The notes under the pieces are model-generated. The model worked only from the letters and a program-made list of their open reading frames with translations. It had not been told where the DNA came from and did no database searches. Shown here piece after piece: positions 23,430-36,094 of a DNA stretch of 64,000 nucleotides. This stretch comes from Wyeomyia smithii. Lineage: Eukaryota > Arthropoda > Insecta > Diptera > Culicidae. Location: the NCBI RefSeq assembly GCF_029784165.1, contig NC_073695.1:233680380-233744379 (forward strand), in the 5' to 3' direction. Positions within the stretch are counted from its first letter, which is position 1. Each line of letters begins with the position of its first letter. Position numbers and translations under genes: made by a program.

Positions 23430-24420
23430 TACCAGATACAGTCTACAGCCGTAATGTGATGAGGCTTCATCCGGCAAGACACATAACGTATGCGGTAAAA
23501 CAAAGACAGATAATTGAGTTTAATAAATTTCTTATGGAAGGTAATTATGTTAGCGTACTTGCAAAAAATTTGTGGGCTGGTGTGCGTCCTTCCGGCAGTT
23601 AACCGGAACATTTGCCATGGCGGACGAAAAAATGTGTCTAGGCATATTTTTGAATTCTTTCTTAGAACTGATAAATCCTTCTCAGTTTTCGCCACAAAAT
23701 TGTGGGAGTAGATCTTACGCTTCAAGGTTGACCCAGAAATCCCAAAGGGACGCAACTTGGGGACGTTGGGCGGGTTCGCCAACTTGGGACCACATCGATA
23801 TTCAGCCGCACCATCTCCTCCAACGATCGTTTTGAGTAATGCGCCGAAACCAGATCCGGGCAAAACACCGCGTCTTTACCCTTATGGTGTTTCTTGATGA
23901 ACGACGCAATTTCCGGCAAGAACTTCGTACTATAAATCTCCTCGTTCACGGCCAGTCAGGAGCGAAAGAAGAGCAACTGTGACATCCTCTTCTCGCAGAT
24001 TATCAGCCACAACAGCACCTTTTTGGGGAACTTGGTTTAAAAATTAACTTCACCTCGGTGTTCGCTTTGTGAGGTAAGTAAAATATTAAGTGAACTGCCA
24101 GTCGTTGCCATCCAGGGTGAAACAGGTCTCGTCGTCCATCACCATCGCCACGTTGTGATTTACCGGGAAAATCAATTTGACTATCTTATTCAGGCGCTAC
24201 CGCTGTGTCATTGTCTGCAGCTCCGAGACTAGTGGACGGAACTGCTGCTTGTCCATGTTCGCCATGTACTTTTCACTGCTTGGCCGGTTGCACCTACCTC
24301 CCGGCCAAGCGCATGCAGCGCTCCTCTTCAGCATCCTTTAGAGCATCTTGTCGCGCATCATTTCTGCTGACTCATGGGTTAACATGATTGATGCTGCATG
24401 CGTAGTTTCGTCAGTTTGTG
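23430..24420 (-). pseudogene. ITmD37E (Tc1/mariner superfamily) transposase remnant
   Basis: Minus strand, in order: SSEKYMANMDKQQFRPLVSE near 24270, VAMVMDDETCFTLDGNDWQ near 24130 (first catalytic Asp in MDDE), FCPDLVSAHYSKRSLEEM near 23850 (second Asp in CPDL), and LANPPNVPKLRP followed by LKRKIYSHNFVAKTEKDL near 23700. From the CPDL Asp to the expected Glu is 37 residues once a one-base frame change is allowed for, which defines the D37E family. The Glu position (23741-23743) reads GGG (Gly). Stops and frameshifts make the copy dead. Confidence 0.75.
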
Positions 24421-24499
24421 TAAAGGTAAACCCATGAAAAATCGGCAAATATTGTCCATTTTTTTACTGCAAACATTTTTTTCCATCGGTGTTTGTGAA

Positions 24500-24850
24500 G
24501 ATAAGGAATCAAAATTCAAAAATCAAAAATTCAAAAATTCGATCTGGTACACATCTTCAATTGATAGCTAAACCACTGGGCTTGAACCATGGTTTTGACA
24601 AGAAGAAGTAAAATTTGAAAATATTTTACTGAGCATCTTAGTAGAATGATACAAGAAACCAGAAGATGGAAACTTATAATTCTATCTTCTGATTTATTAA
24701 GAAGAATTAGGTCCTTTTATGTCCATAACTTAGGCTGGTCTTACACTACCTTCCTAACGAATTGTTATTGAGGTTTGCAGGAAATTATACACAGTCGAAA
24801 CCGAACCGGAAGGAAAACCCGGTAATCAAAACAAGGTAAACAAGACACTG
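24500..24850 (-). mobile_element. Tc1/mariner fragment related to that at 57.2-57.8 kb
   Basis: DNA words GAGGTTTGCAGGAAATTATACA (24771-24792) and GGCTTGAACCATGGTTTTGACA (24579-24600) match GGTTTGCAGGAAACCATACA and GGCTTGAACCACGATTTGACA at 57.46-57.57 kb, in the same order. Neither copy is open. The source appears to be a transposase region before the second catalytic Asp. Confidence 0.55.
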
Positions 24851-27590
24851 AATGTAGAGTCAGTCGGATTTCCATGCTTGCTGTGATAGCTACCTCCTGT
24901 TAATAGAAATAAATTCGAATGCGACGATATTTCCGTTTTCTCCATATTCAACATGAGCTATGAGTCATAAAGTATGACATATATATTTTTTATTTCCCCT
25001 ACTGCAGCGATTAAAACTATTTCCTAATCCAAATCCAGCACCGGGAAAAACTCTCTTTCTACTAAAACGCGTCCGATTGAATAGCGTCGTCCCAACGCGT
25101 TGTCAAACAGGTAAACCCAGCCAGGCTCAATCGGCAGACTGGTTCGGCGGGTACCACGTGGTGAATCGCATTCGAATCGTACGATAACGGGTAATAAGGT
25201 ATGTGTTTGTGATGCTGATCTGATTGGGTCCCCATTAGCATCCTAACGACACGGCATGTGCGTTTTGATTCTCTTGGATTTTTATTTTCACTGCGAAAAA
25301 AAATGAAAGGAAACTCGCTCAGGTTGCCGTCCGTCGCCGCTTTGCTCTTTGTTTCTCTCTCTCTCGTTCTGGTTCGCGGTTCAACACGCTTTAAACTAAC
25401 CGTTGCCGTCGTCATAAATTGAAGGAACAGGAAGAATCGAACCGAAGATTACAGCCCAGCAAACGCTGGACGCTTTCCTGGTGTTGTGTACTTTTCGTTT
25501 TTCTTTCCGCTTCGCTGGGCACGAAGCGAACGGCAATTTCCTTGCTGGTGCTCCTGTCTGTCTGGTGCTATTATATTTTGCTTATCCTCATTCATACATT
25601 TTCGTCCTACACTGGTTGTATACTTGCGATGTTTGTCGACGATAGACGGGAAGGGTGATACGGGGCCTGGTGGCAACTGGCGGCATATTATGCTGACACA
25701 TGACGATATATTATGTCGAGAACCTCGTGGGCAAAAAAGGGACACCCGTGTTCCTCGAAAGCACTCGACTTGAACGAGTCGAACGAACCTGGGCTTGTGC
25801 AGTATTAGAAGCGCCACTTCCGCGTGAAGTACTCAGGGGATCCCGAAAGTGGCTGCCGCAACGTCATGCTACTCCAGGTTTGGGCTCTCACCTGTCGATG
25901 CTACCACGCCATCGTATTGGGAGTGTATGAAGCTGAAGCATGTATGTGGTTTCCCTGTTCAACCCGAACCACCAGATGGTCCTTGGGACGTCGAGGTAAG
26001 GGTTCGTGCTAAAGGGTAAATGTACCGTCGAGCGAAGTAGTTTTGATGTAAAATTGTAGCAATATTATTTGCGCAGTTGGGAATATTGTTAAAGAACCAG
26101 CTCTACTCTGAGTGACAGTTAATTTATATTATAATCGAATGTGCAACCTGAAGTAACCGGACCGTAATTGGCTAGTTCTATAGTTTATAGCCTCAGCTCT
26201 CAAATCTTATTGCGAGAAAAGGAAGTATAGTTTTTAAATACACTAAATGCCACAATGTATTAGATTGAAACATTTCAGAAGCTTAGCCAAGCCGACATCC
26301 AAGCAGCAGCCCTTCAAGACGTTTGCCTGCATGCGTGTTTGTGTGTGAGCGCTTGCTCGAGCTCTGGAATACCTTGATCAATCAACGCGGGAAAGAATCG
26401 TTTCACAGTTTTATTTGTCACCTGCCTCGAACCGGCAGCAGTTGTGGCCGACTTCTGCGGAAGCGACTAATTGGCAGAATTCAACCAATTCATTAATTAG
26501 CATGCAAATATATTCTGTCAATGCGAACGGGTTGCGCTGGCGCGATCTGGTCCGTTGAGATGCTACCGCCACCGACCGTCGTCAGTGGAACGCACGGAGT
26601 AAGCATCCGATCTGTCGTAGATTTCACGCGCAAAGTTCCTAATGATCTTTGCGTTTCTCCCTCTCTTTCTCTCTCTGTTGTTGTCTGTTTCGGCCACCGC
26701 GTGCGATTGGTCTAGTTTTAACAGAACGAACAACAGGAAACTCTATGGCAGGTTTCGTCGTTGTCGATTCGTCTGTCGTATGCATTCCAAATATTTCGGC
26801 GGATTGGAGGTTTAAAACCTGTATCTGTTTTTGCGTTGACATCATATTTTCAAAACTAAGTTAGGCCGTTACAAATTTTATTTTTTATTTTCATTTTCAT
26901 TTTATGTCACTCTCCCCCCCCCCCCCCTTCAAAAATCTTGAATATTGGAAGGGGAATAAATAAAAGCTCAAACCGTTTTGTTCATTTTATTGGTTTTCCG
27001 ACAGCATAAATGCTTTATTTAGCAACAAACAAGTCCAGTAACAGCGAGAGTGTCGTCAAAAGGCAAGCGAAATAAATAATAATAATAATAAAGTGTTATT
27101 TTCCAACATTTATTTGAGTGCAAGTTACAAACGTCATAACTTGCACACAAACTTTTATCAAAGATATTTATTTTTTTTTTCGTCTCGGTGTACCCCCTTT
27201 GCTAACTTTGATAACCTTGGACATAAAAAGAATTCGAAATTTGTATCAGCCTTATTGAGAAAAAACCTGTGTTGATTACAATGATAAACTAAATTTAACT
27301 TCTTTCTAACACCTGAGGCGTATTTGATTATCAGAATAGTGCGTAGAGTTTCTCAATGCAGTGAAAGCCCTTTTCCATTCGAAAAGCGATGGAATAATTT
27401 ACATAATTCGGATCATGATCATACGTAAGTGGTGATAAAAACGGCTGCTTGATTTTTTTGGAAAGAAGTAGGTACCAGGATCGAGTCGCACAGCAAAAGT
27501 ATTAAAAATTTCTTGCCATTATGTTATTCGGCATAAATTTTACATGAAGTTTTGGGAATAATTCAGTTTCTTTATGAGAAGTCGAATTCC
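24851..27590. other. mostly unique non-coding sequence with CT tracts
   Basis: Contains CT/GA-rich runs at about 25353-25372 and 26659-26684, a poly(C) run at about 26913-26929 and an (AAT)n run near 27075-27092. One candidate exon is listed separately. Confidence 0.45.
25837..25995 (+). CDS. candidate internal exon, function unknown
   Basis: An AG (25835-25836) is followed by 53 codons with no stop, then a good donor GAG|GTAAGG at 25995. The peptide starts GIPKVAAATSCYSRFGLS, contains PSYWECMKLKHVCGFPVQ and ends PEPPDGPWDVE. Cys and Trp content and codon use look protein-like. The exon would be phase 0 at both ends. Against it: the polypyrimidine tract is weak, a second frame is also open across part of the interval, and no partner exon was found. 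I do not recognise the family. Confidence 0.33.
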
Positions 27591-27594
27591 CCAG

Positions 27595-29162
27595 TTGAAA
27601 TCCAGACGAAATTCAGTCGAAATCCAGTCGGAATTCAGTCGATATCCAGTCGAAATCCAGTGAAAATTCAGTCGAAATCCAGTCGAAATTCAGTCGAAAT
27701 TCGGTAAAAATTCAGTCGAAATTCAGTCGATATTCAGTCGAAATCCAGTCGGAATTCAGTCGACATCTAGTCGAAATCCAGTCGGAATTCAGTCGATATA
27801 CAGACGAAATTCAGTCGATATCTAGTCGAAATTTAGTCGAAATCCAGTCGAAATCCAGTCGAAATCCAGTCGAAGTCCAGTCGAAATTCAGTCGAAGTCC
27901 AGTCGAAGTTCAGTCGAAATCCAGCCGAAATTCAGTCGAAATTCGGTAAAAAAATTCAGTCGAAAGTCAGTCAAAATTCAGTCGAAAACCAGTCGGAATT
28001 CAGTCGATATCCAGACGAAATTTTGTCAAAATTCAGTCAAAATCCAGCCAAAATTCAGTCGAAATTCAATCGATATCCAGTCGAAATTCAGTCCAGTCAA
28101 AATTCGGTCGGAATTCAGTCGAAGTTCAGTCGAAATCCAGTCGAAATTTAGTCGAAATCCAGTCGGAGATCAGACGATATCCAGTCGAAATCCAGTGGAA
28201 ATTCAGTCGAAATCCAGCCGAAATTCAGTCGAAATTCGGTAAAAATTGAGTCGAAATTCAGTCAAAATTCAGTCGATATTCAGACGAAATCCAGTCGGAA
28301 TTCAGTCGATATCCAGACGAAATTCAGTCGATATCTAGTCGAAATTCAGTCGAAGTCAAGTCGAAATTGGGTCGAAATTCAGTCAAAATTCAGTCAAAAT
28401 TTTGTCAAAATTCAGTCAAAATCCAGGCGAAATTCAGTCGAAATTCAATCGATATCCAGTCGAAATTCAGTCCAGTCAAAATTCGGTCGGAATTCAGTCG
28501 AAGTTCAGTCGAAATCCAGTCGAAATTCAGTCGAAATCCAGTCGAAATCCAGTCGATATCCAGTCGAAATCCAGTGGAAATTCAGTCGTAATCCAGTCGA
28601 AATTCAGTCGAAATTCGGTAAAAATTCAGCCTAAATTCAGTCAATATCCAGTCGAAACTCAATCGGAATTCAGTCGAAATGCAGTAAAAATTCAGTCGCA
28701 ATTCAGTCAATATCCAATCGAAATTCAATCGGAATTCAGTCGAAATCCAGTCCAAATCCGGTCGAAATTCAGTCGAATTTCGATGGAATTCAGTCGAAAT
28801 TCAATCGGAATTCAATCGAAATCCAGTCAAAATTTAGTCGAAATTCGGTGGGATTCAGTCGAAATTCAGTCGATATTCAAGCGAAATTCAGTCGGAATCT
28901 GGTCGAATTCATTCGAAATCCAGTCGAAATTAAGTCGAAATTAAGTCGAAATCCAGTCGAAATTCAGTCGATATACAGTCGGAATTCAGCCGAAATTCAG
29001 TTGAAATTCAGTCGAAATTTAGTCGGAATTCAGTCGAAATCCAGTCGAAATTCAGTCGATATCCAGTCGAAATTCAGACGGAATTCAGCCGAAATTCAGT
29101 CGAAATTCAGTAGAAATCCAGTTGAAATCCAGCCGAAATTCAGTTAAAATCCAGTCAAAATA
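27595..29162. repeat. degenerate 11-bp minisatellite, unit AAATYCAGTCG
   Basis: About 140 diverged copies of AAATTCAGTCG or AAATCCAGTCG with frequent substitutions and small indels. Longer blocks are duplicated inside it: the block around GTCCAGTCAAAATTCGGTCG occurs at 28090 and 28469, about 379 bp apart with matching flanks. Open frames over the field are repeat artefacts. Confidence 0.9.
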
Positions 29163-30597
29163 CAGTCCAGTCCAGTCCAGTCCAGTCCAGTCCAGTCCAG
29201 TCCAGTCCAGTCCAGTCCAGTCCAGTCCAGTCCAGTCCAGTCCAGTCCAGTCCAGTCCAGTCCAGTCCAGTCCAGTCCAGTCCAGTCCAGTCCAGTCCAG
29301 TCCAGTCCAGTCCAGTCCAGTCCAGTCCAGTCCAGTCCAGTCCAGTCCAGTCCAGTCCAGTCCAGTCCAGTCCAGTCCAGTCCAGTCCAGTCCAGTCCAG
29401 TCCAGTCCAGTCCAGTCCAGTCCAGTCCAGTCCAGTCCAGTCCAGTCCAGTCCAGTCCAGTCCAGTCCAGTCCAGTCCAGTCCAGTCCAGTCCAGTCCAG
29501 TCCAGTCCAGTCCAGTCCAGTCCAGTCCAGTCCAGTCCAGTCCAGTCCAGTCCAGTCCAGTCCAGTCCAGTCCAGTCCAGTCCAGTCCAGTCCAGTCCAG
29601 TCCAGTCCAGTCCAGTCCAGTCCAGTCCAGTCCAGTCCAGTCCAGTCCAGTCCAGTCCAGTCCAGTCCAGTCCAGTCCAGTCCAGTCCAGTCCAGTCCAG
29701 TCCAGTCCAGTCCAGTCCAGTCCAGTCCAGTCCAGTCCAGTCCAGTCCAGTCCAGTCCAGTCCAGTCCAGTCCAGTCCAGTCCAGTCCAGTCCAGTCCAG
29801 TCCAGTCCAGTCCAGTCCAGTCCAGTCCAGTCCAGTCCAGTCCAGTCCAGTCCAGTCCAGTCCAGTCCAGTCCAGTCCAGTCCAGTCCAGTCCAGTCCAG
29901 TCCAGTCCAGTCCAGTCCAGTCCAGTCCAGTCCAGTCCAGTCCAGTCCAGTCCAGTCCAGTCCAGTCCAGTCCAGTCCAGTCCAGTCCAGTCCAGTCCAG
30001 TCCAGTCCAGTCCAGTCCAGTCCAGTCCAGTCCAGTCCAGTCCAGTCCAGTCCAGTCCAGTCCAGTCCAGTCCAGTCCAGTCCAGTCCAGTCCAGTCCAG
30101 TCCAGTCCAGTCCAGTCCAGTCCAGTCCAGTCCAGTCCAGTCCAGTCCAGTCCAGTCCAGTCCAGTCCAGTCCAGTCCAGTCCAGTCCAGTCCAGTCCAG
30201 TCCAGTCCAGTCCAGTCCAGTCCAGTCCAGTCCAGTCCAGTCCAGTCCAGTCCAGTCCAGTCCAGTCCAGTCCAGTCCAGTCCAGTCCAGTCCAGTCCAG
30301 TCCAGTCCAGTCCAGTCCAGTCCAGTCCAGTCCAGTCCAGTCCAGTCCAGTCCAGTCCAGTCCAGTCCAGTCCAGTCCAGTCCAGTCCAGTCCAGTCCAG
30401 TCCAGTCCAGTCCAGTCCAGTCCAGTCCAGTCCAGTCCAGTCCAGTCCAGTCCAGTCCAGTCCAGTCCAGTCCAGTCCAGTCCAGTCCAGTCCAGTCCAG
30501 TCCAGTCCAGTCCAGTCCAGTCCAGTCCAGTCCAGTCCAGTCCAGTCCAGTCCAGTCCAGTCCAGTCCAGTCCAGTCCAGTCCAGTCCAGTCCAGTC
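29163..30597. repeat. perfect (CAGTC)n satellite array, 287 units
   Basis: 1,435 bp of uninterrupted 5-bp units as printed, exactly 287 copies. It begins directly at the end of the degenerate 11-bp field and ends at unique T-rich sequence. The unit lacks stops in all six frames, so long frames exist on both strands; none is a gene. Confidence 0.97.
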
Positions 30598-30754
30598 TTT
30601 CAATTAAATTTTTTTGTCATATCAACGAAATTTTCTTCTGCATTTTATGGCACGAACAGGACTGAAATATTTCCGCGCTTTTGAATGAAATATTTCATCA
30701 TGCAATGTTCATTATCTTCCTTCGTTCTTTCATTGGTAAAAAAGTAAGTCAAAT

Positions 30755-31175
30755 TATCTGTCAGTCGCAGTGAAAACGCGTTGGTTTGGTTTTCACCGTT
30801 TCAAATTTACTGAAAATTTATTGCTCTTCCATTGTGTGAGCTGTAATGTGGTAAATTCGGTTTTCGTACTGTTCAGAGGCATTATGCGCCTAGTGATGGA
30901 TGGAAAAAATACTTCTCTGGAAGAAACCGACTCCGTGAATCGCTTGCTGTTTGATTTTCATGTTCGCTTTACCAAAGGAACGATAAAGATCATTTGGTTA
31001 GATTTTCAGAAAATTTTATAGCGTGACGGTGAACGATGGGGGTGATTTTTTTACTGGAGTATGACACTAGTTACAAATTTGAAAACCTAGTGGACTAGAA
31101 TATGGATATGAAAAACGTAATTTGTGTACGACGCCAAATGATTGATTGTACATTTTAAAGAATTCCGGCAGTGAT
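30755..31175 (+). mobile_element. diverged, incomplete copy of the hAT-like family seen at 33.9 and 41.2 kb
   Basis: AAGATCATTTGGTTAGATTT at about 30987 and its following ~60 bp align with AAGATCATTTGGTTGGATTG in the 33.9-kb element at roughly 80% by eye. Upstream (GTCAG..CAGTGAAAA) and downstream (AATGATTGATTGTA) words match in order. Termini and target duplication are not recognisable. Confidence 0.5.
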
Positions 31176-31408
31176 TTTTTTTTTGTAAGTTATGAATGAA
31201 TGCTCAAGAAAAATTTATATATTTTGGTGTAACGTTGCGGTGTCGAGAGTGCATACATGTTGCTGCTTTATATGACACAATTTTTCTGTAATAAGGTCTA
31301 AAAAATCTATAACCTTCTTACAACAATCGATTCAAAAATAAATTTCAATCGCTTGATGGATAGCATACGTTGAAAAGCGGCAGAGAGATAAAAGTGCAAA
31401 CACTGGAG

Positions 31409-31652
31409 CAGGCCCGGATTTAAAGGTGGGCAAAGGGAGAAAATGCCCTGGGCTTTCCGATACGAGGTCAGCCCCCCCCCCCCCCTACTGGGCAGGACGT
31501 GAAGACAGAGTGAAACCTTTTTGTTTGCTCGTCACCTGCCAGCGGAAGCGTTACGTCCATTTCAAAATTTAAAATTTTCCTACCTCTATTTTTTTCTCAA
31601 GGCCTCACGAAAATATCTGCCCCGGGTCCCACAGCACCTGAATCCGGCCCTG
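31409..31652. mobile_element. 244-bp hAT-type MITE
   Basis: The left end, CAGGCCCGGATTTAAAGG, pairs with the inverse of CCTGAATCCGGCCCTG at the right end. It is flanked by an 8-bp duplication with one mismatch (CACTGGAG 31401-31408, AACTGGAG 31653-31660). The CAGG..CCTG ends and 8-bp duplication are hAT hallmarks. The interior carries a 14-C run and no transposase. Confidence 0.8.
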
Positions 31653-31660
31653 AACTGGAG

Positions 31661-33881
31661 CATTTCTCGTTTCGGTCGTTTTGTTCCCACAGATTTGGTT
31701 CAACTTCCACAATCAGCTGATTCAACACTTACAAAGTAGTTCATATTTAAAGACGAACATTTTTGCTCTCACCAAATCATGCTATACAGCTTAACACACT
31801 TGTCAAAGACCTTGCACCAGAAAACTCAATTAACCTGCACCAACCGTTGCAAACGCCCCGGCAAATATCATACAAATTTCATACATTTTTAAGGTCATCC
31901 CGGTTCAAAGCCGACCTCTGCCGGAGTAGGGCCCCTGTTCTCGGGGGAAGGCCGAGAGCGAGTGCCACAAGACACGCCGCTGGAACATGCCACCGAAACC
32001 CAGAAAACAAGAAGCTCATCAGCATTGTTGCATCACGCGATCATCCCCTCACCCCCCTGCGTGATTCCTTTCATCCACTTCCTTTCAAGCGGACTACGGC
32101 AGGCAAGCTCATCAATGCGTCTCAATTAACATTCCTTTCCTCTTGCGTGCTCTCAGATGTCTAAGCACCCGGCGTTCCGTCGCTCGTCATCAGGTAGCCG
32201 AAAGACAGCAGTCGCAGCATAAATGATGACTGAGTGAGAACCGAGAGAGAGAGAGCATACTTTTGTTCCTTGCATATTCTAAGGGGCAAACCAACCGCCA
32301 CCACAAACAACAGCACACACTGTTAGAAATGAGGTGATATTTGCTTTTCGCATGGATCGCGAAATTTGCTTCCTCGTCGCTTGTTTGCGCGGATAAAGCG
32401 TGTGTGTGCGAATCTGCCTGCCCCAGCGTGTGTGATTAGTGTGCACTATAATGTTGGTGTGTATGAATAAATAATGCAACGCGATGCGTTCTCGGAGGCT
32501 TGTTCGCGAGAAACTGAACAATCATAAATTATGTGATGCCTTACCAAAACAGCAACGGTTATCCGCGGAAGAATGTTTACCTTCGATCCTCTGCTCTGGG
32601 AACCGACGGCAGAACATCGCGTAGCGCGATAATGTAGGTGCAGAAGAGAAGAGTAAATATATGTAAGCTAAACGCAAAGCAGAAACGTTTCCGTCGTGTT
32701 CTCTGGGAAGAAACCGAAAGCGGATCCTTTGGCAACATTATCGAACGAAAAGGCAAACGATACCACAATCACCAATTAACAGTTTTATAATTCAATTAAA
32801 AGTGGGCTCTGGTTTACTGCAAACGAAACCGTTCATTACTTCGGCGTTTGCAGTATTAAAAAAAAACAGTCGCGCGGGTTTTTAAGGTTATATCAAATTG
32901 ATTTCACTTTCCGGAGGAAGTTCTGCAAAATTAAATGAACCTTAATTAAAATTGTCTTGAAACTCGCTGAAAAATATCGACATAAACAATTAAGCTATGG
33001 TTTGCACACGCAAACGATTCAGACATCGCCCGTTCGCTGTCAGACTGTTGTTGAATGGGGCTAAGAGTTTGTCGCTTGGTCGTCCCCGTCAGGGCTGTGA
33101 TGACGGTTTGCGACTTCACAGGTGGGAACAGAAATCGGCTGCGCCATTGCAATCGACATGCACACACGCAAGGTCTGCCAAAAAAGCGAGTCGATAACAT
33201 TTCCAGCATAAGTTTGCATGTTTACGAATCGGTCGATTAAAGGAAATGGATGGGGCGGATTGAACCCATAGCCCCAGCAGTCGTACTCAGAGTCGGGTTT
33301 AATTTCTGCTTTTTACTCTTTTGACGTAGATTGAGATGGTGAAATCAGTTGTATATTAAAGTTATTAACTTTGTTGCCGATGGTTGCCTCACACCGTTAG
33401 GTGAGTTTAATTAATAATTTGCTTCAGCCGGCATCGGTGAAGGTTCGCTCGCGCGAGTAGACCCTGGGCGAAACGTGTGTGACATATTGGCAGCGGATGA
33501 GGCGAAGACAAAACAATATATTTCCCGGGCGTACGAAGGCAGCCTTTGACTTCCTTCACGTTTTGGCTACGAAACATTTCTCATCGCGCCATGCGTCGTC
33601 TGACGCGCGTTGGCGCGAAAATTATGAACGAGAAAAAAAAAATAAAGCGCTTGTGCAGATTTGTGCGTTGAAAAACGAGATTAGTTTCGGACGTTGTCAA
33701 CACAGGCAGGGTAACTTCAAAGGCGAAACATAAATCTTGCAATGTTATTGTAGTTAGAACGCGTACTGGATGCTTCAGTGTGACACAAAAAAAGGTTTAA
33801 AAATGCCTTTTTTGGTTTTCAATCATGCTTGCTGAAATGAAATAAAAAGCCAAAGATATCAAACAGAACAGGTGATCTAGA
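31661..33881. other. unique-looking sequence, no confident gene
   Basis: Contains open frames such as 31763-32164 (133 codons) without a recognisable domain, and a GA run at 32241-32256. No splice-supported exon was found. Confidence 0.45.
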
Positions 33882-33889
33882 GTGTGGAC

Positions 33890-34378
33890 CAGGGTTGATA
33901 TTTGTTGACACTCTTGAGTGAAAGTGAAAAAAAGCATCCATAAACGTTATTTTTTTACAATCCTTTCAGAGTTCTCCCTTCCCGCTTTTTGCATGGAAGT
34001 GAACTGTCAAAACACCTCATTATATTTCATGCGATGAAAGCAAGACAACAAAATCAGTTTATCAGTTAACGAAGATTGTCAAGGCATCGGTCAGTGTCAG
34101 TGAAAAAGTGTTTCGGTGGGGTTCATTTTGGTTGAGTGGACTGTTTGTTTTTCTTTTTCGCTTTGAAGTGAAGATCATTTGGTTGGATTGTCGTCAAATT
34201 TTATTCCGTAACCGTGAAAGATGCGCGCGATCTATTTCATCTGAGTATAACAGCACGTTACTAGGCGAAAATCTAGTGTATCTGAAAGAGTGCTGCGATC
34301 ATTGGAAGTGAACATTGAAAATGATTGGCTGTAATTTGCGAAGAATTTTGCTGGGGAAAATGACTTTTATCAGCACTG
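33890..34378 (+). mobile_element. 489-bp non-autonomous hAT-like element, copy 1
   Basis: The left end CAGGGTTGATATTTGTTGAC and right end (inverse CAGTGCTGATAAAAG) share CAG(G/T)G(Y)TGATA. The flanking octamer GTGTGGAC is exactly duplicated (33882-33889, 34379-34386) and fits the hAT preference nTnnnnAn. No transposase is present; a 67-codon frame at 34108-34311 is not conserved as protein. Copy 2 at 41249-41733 is nearly identical and inverted. Confidence 0.85.
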
Positions 34379-34835
34379 GTGTGGACCGTGGGAAATGCTC
34401 GCTTTGCTCTAACAAGAGTAAAATTTTAGCAATTTTTTTTATTCCTCAGCTTTGACCTGGAGCAACACACGAGTATCGAATACTGAAAAACAGAATATGT
34501 TATGAGGTTCAAAGTTCATCCCGTTTATGGAGATTCTAAGCTTTAGAGAAATGAAACAATTTCTTTATTTAATAATTCCTCCAAACAAATTTTGAGATAT
34601 TGGATAAGAAGCATTCTGTTTCGTTGAACATGAAATTAAAAGGATAGCACTTTTCCAACATGTATGGACTTTGATAATTGATAATTCTTTGGCCTCACAA
34701 AAAGATGGCGTTGCAAATCTAAAATCTTTGCCGCCCGATTATCAACTTTAACTAAAATGCTTATAGAATCAGAGAATTTGCTAATATGTTATCAACTTGT
34801 TTTTATTAACCATTGCTGATGAGAACAATTCTATA

Positions 34836-34860
34836 ACCCGAACCCGACCCGAACCCGAGA
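34836..34860. repeat. CCCGAA-type short repeats, left cluster
   Basis: Tandem (A)ACCCGA(A) words, matching the larger cluster at 36110-36270 on the far side of the Helitron. Confidence 0.6.
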
Positions 34861-34984
34861 TTTTTTTTGGGGGTCGATTCTTTGTACCAATTTGGCTGCC
34901 CTGAAGCTTTGAGCCGAACGGTAACGGTATTGAAATGTTAGTGATTTTTACAGTTGCATGAAATTAGACATAATCTTTTTCTTC

Positions 34985-36066
<1,082 letters not shown>

Positions 36067-36094
36067 TTGTCTTATAAAAAAGCTCATTTGATAT

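Noticed and set aside
28367..29147. Overlapping SRNPVEIQSKF-type proteins
   Set aside because: Translations of the degenerate 11-bp array in different frames.
27595..30597. CRISPR array
   Set aside because: Units are 5 or 11 bp with no distinct spacers, and the window is eukaryotic.
29122..30684. 520-codon SPVQS-repeat protein and its 482-codon antisense counterpart
   Set aside because: Both arise because (CAGTC)n has no stop in any frame; there is no gene structure.
33890..34378. Solo LTR
   Set aside because: The ends are CAG...CTG with an 8-bp duplication, fitting hAT rather than TG...CA with a 4-6-bp duplication.
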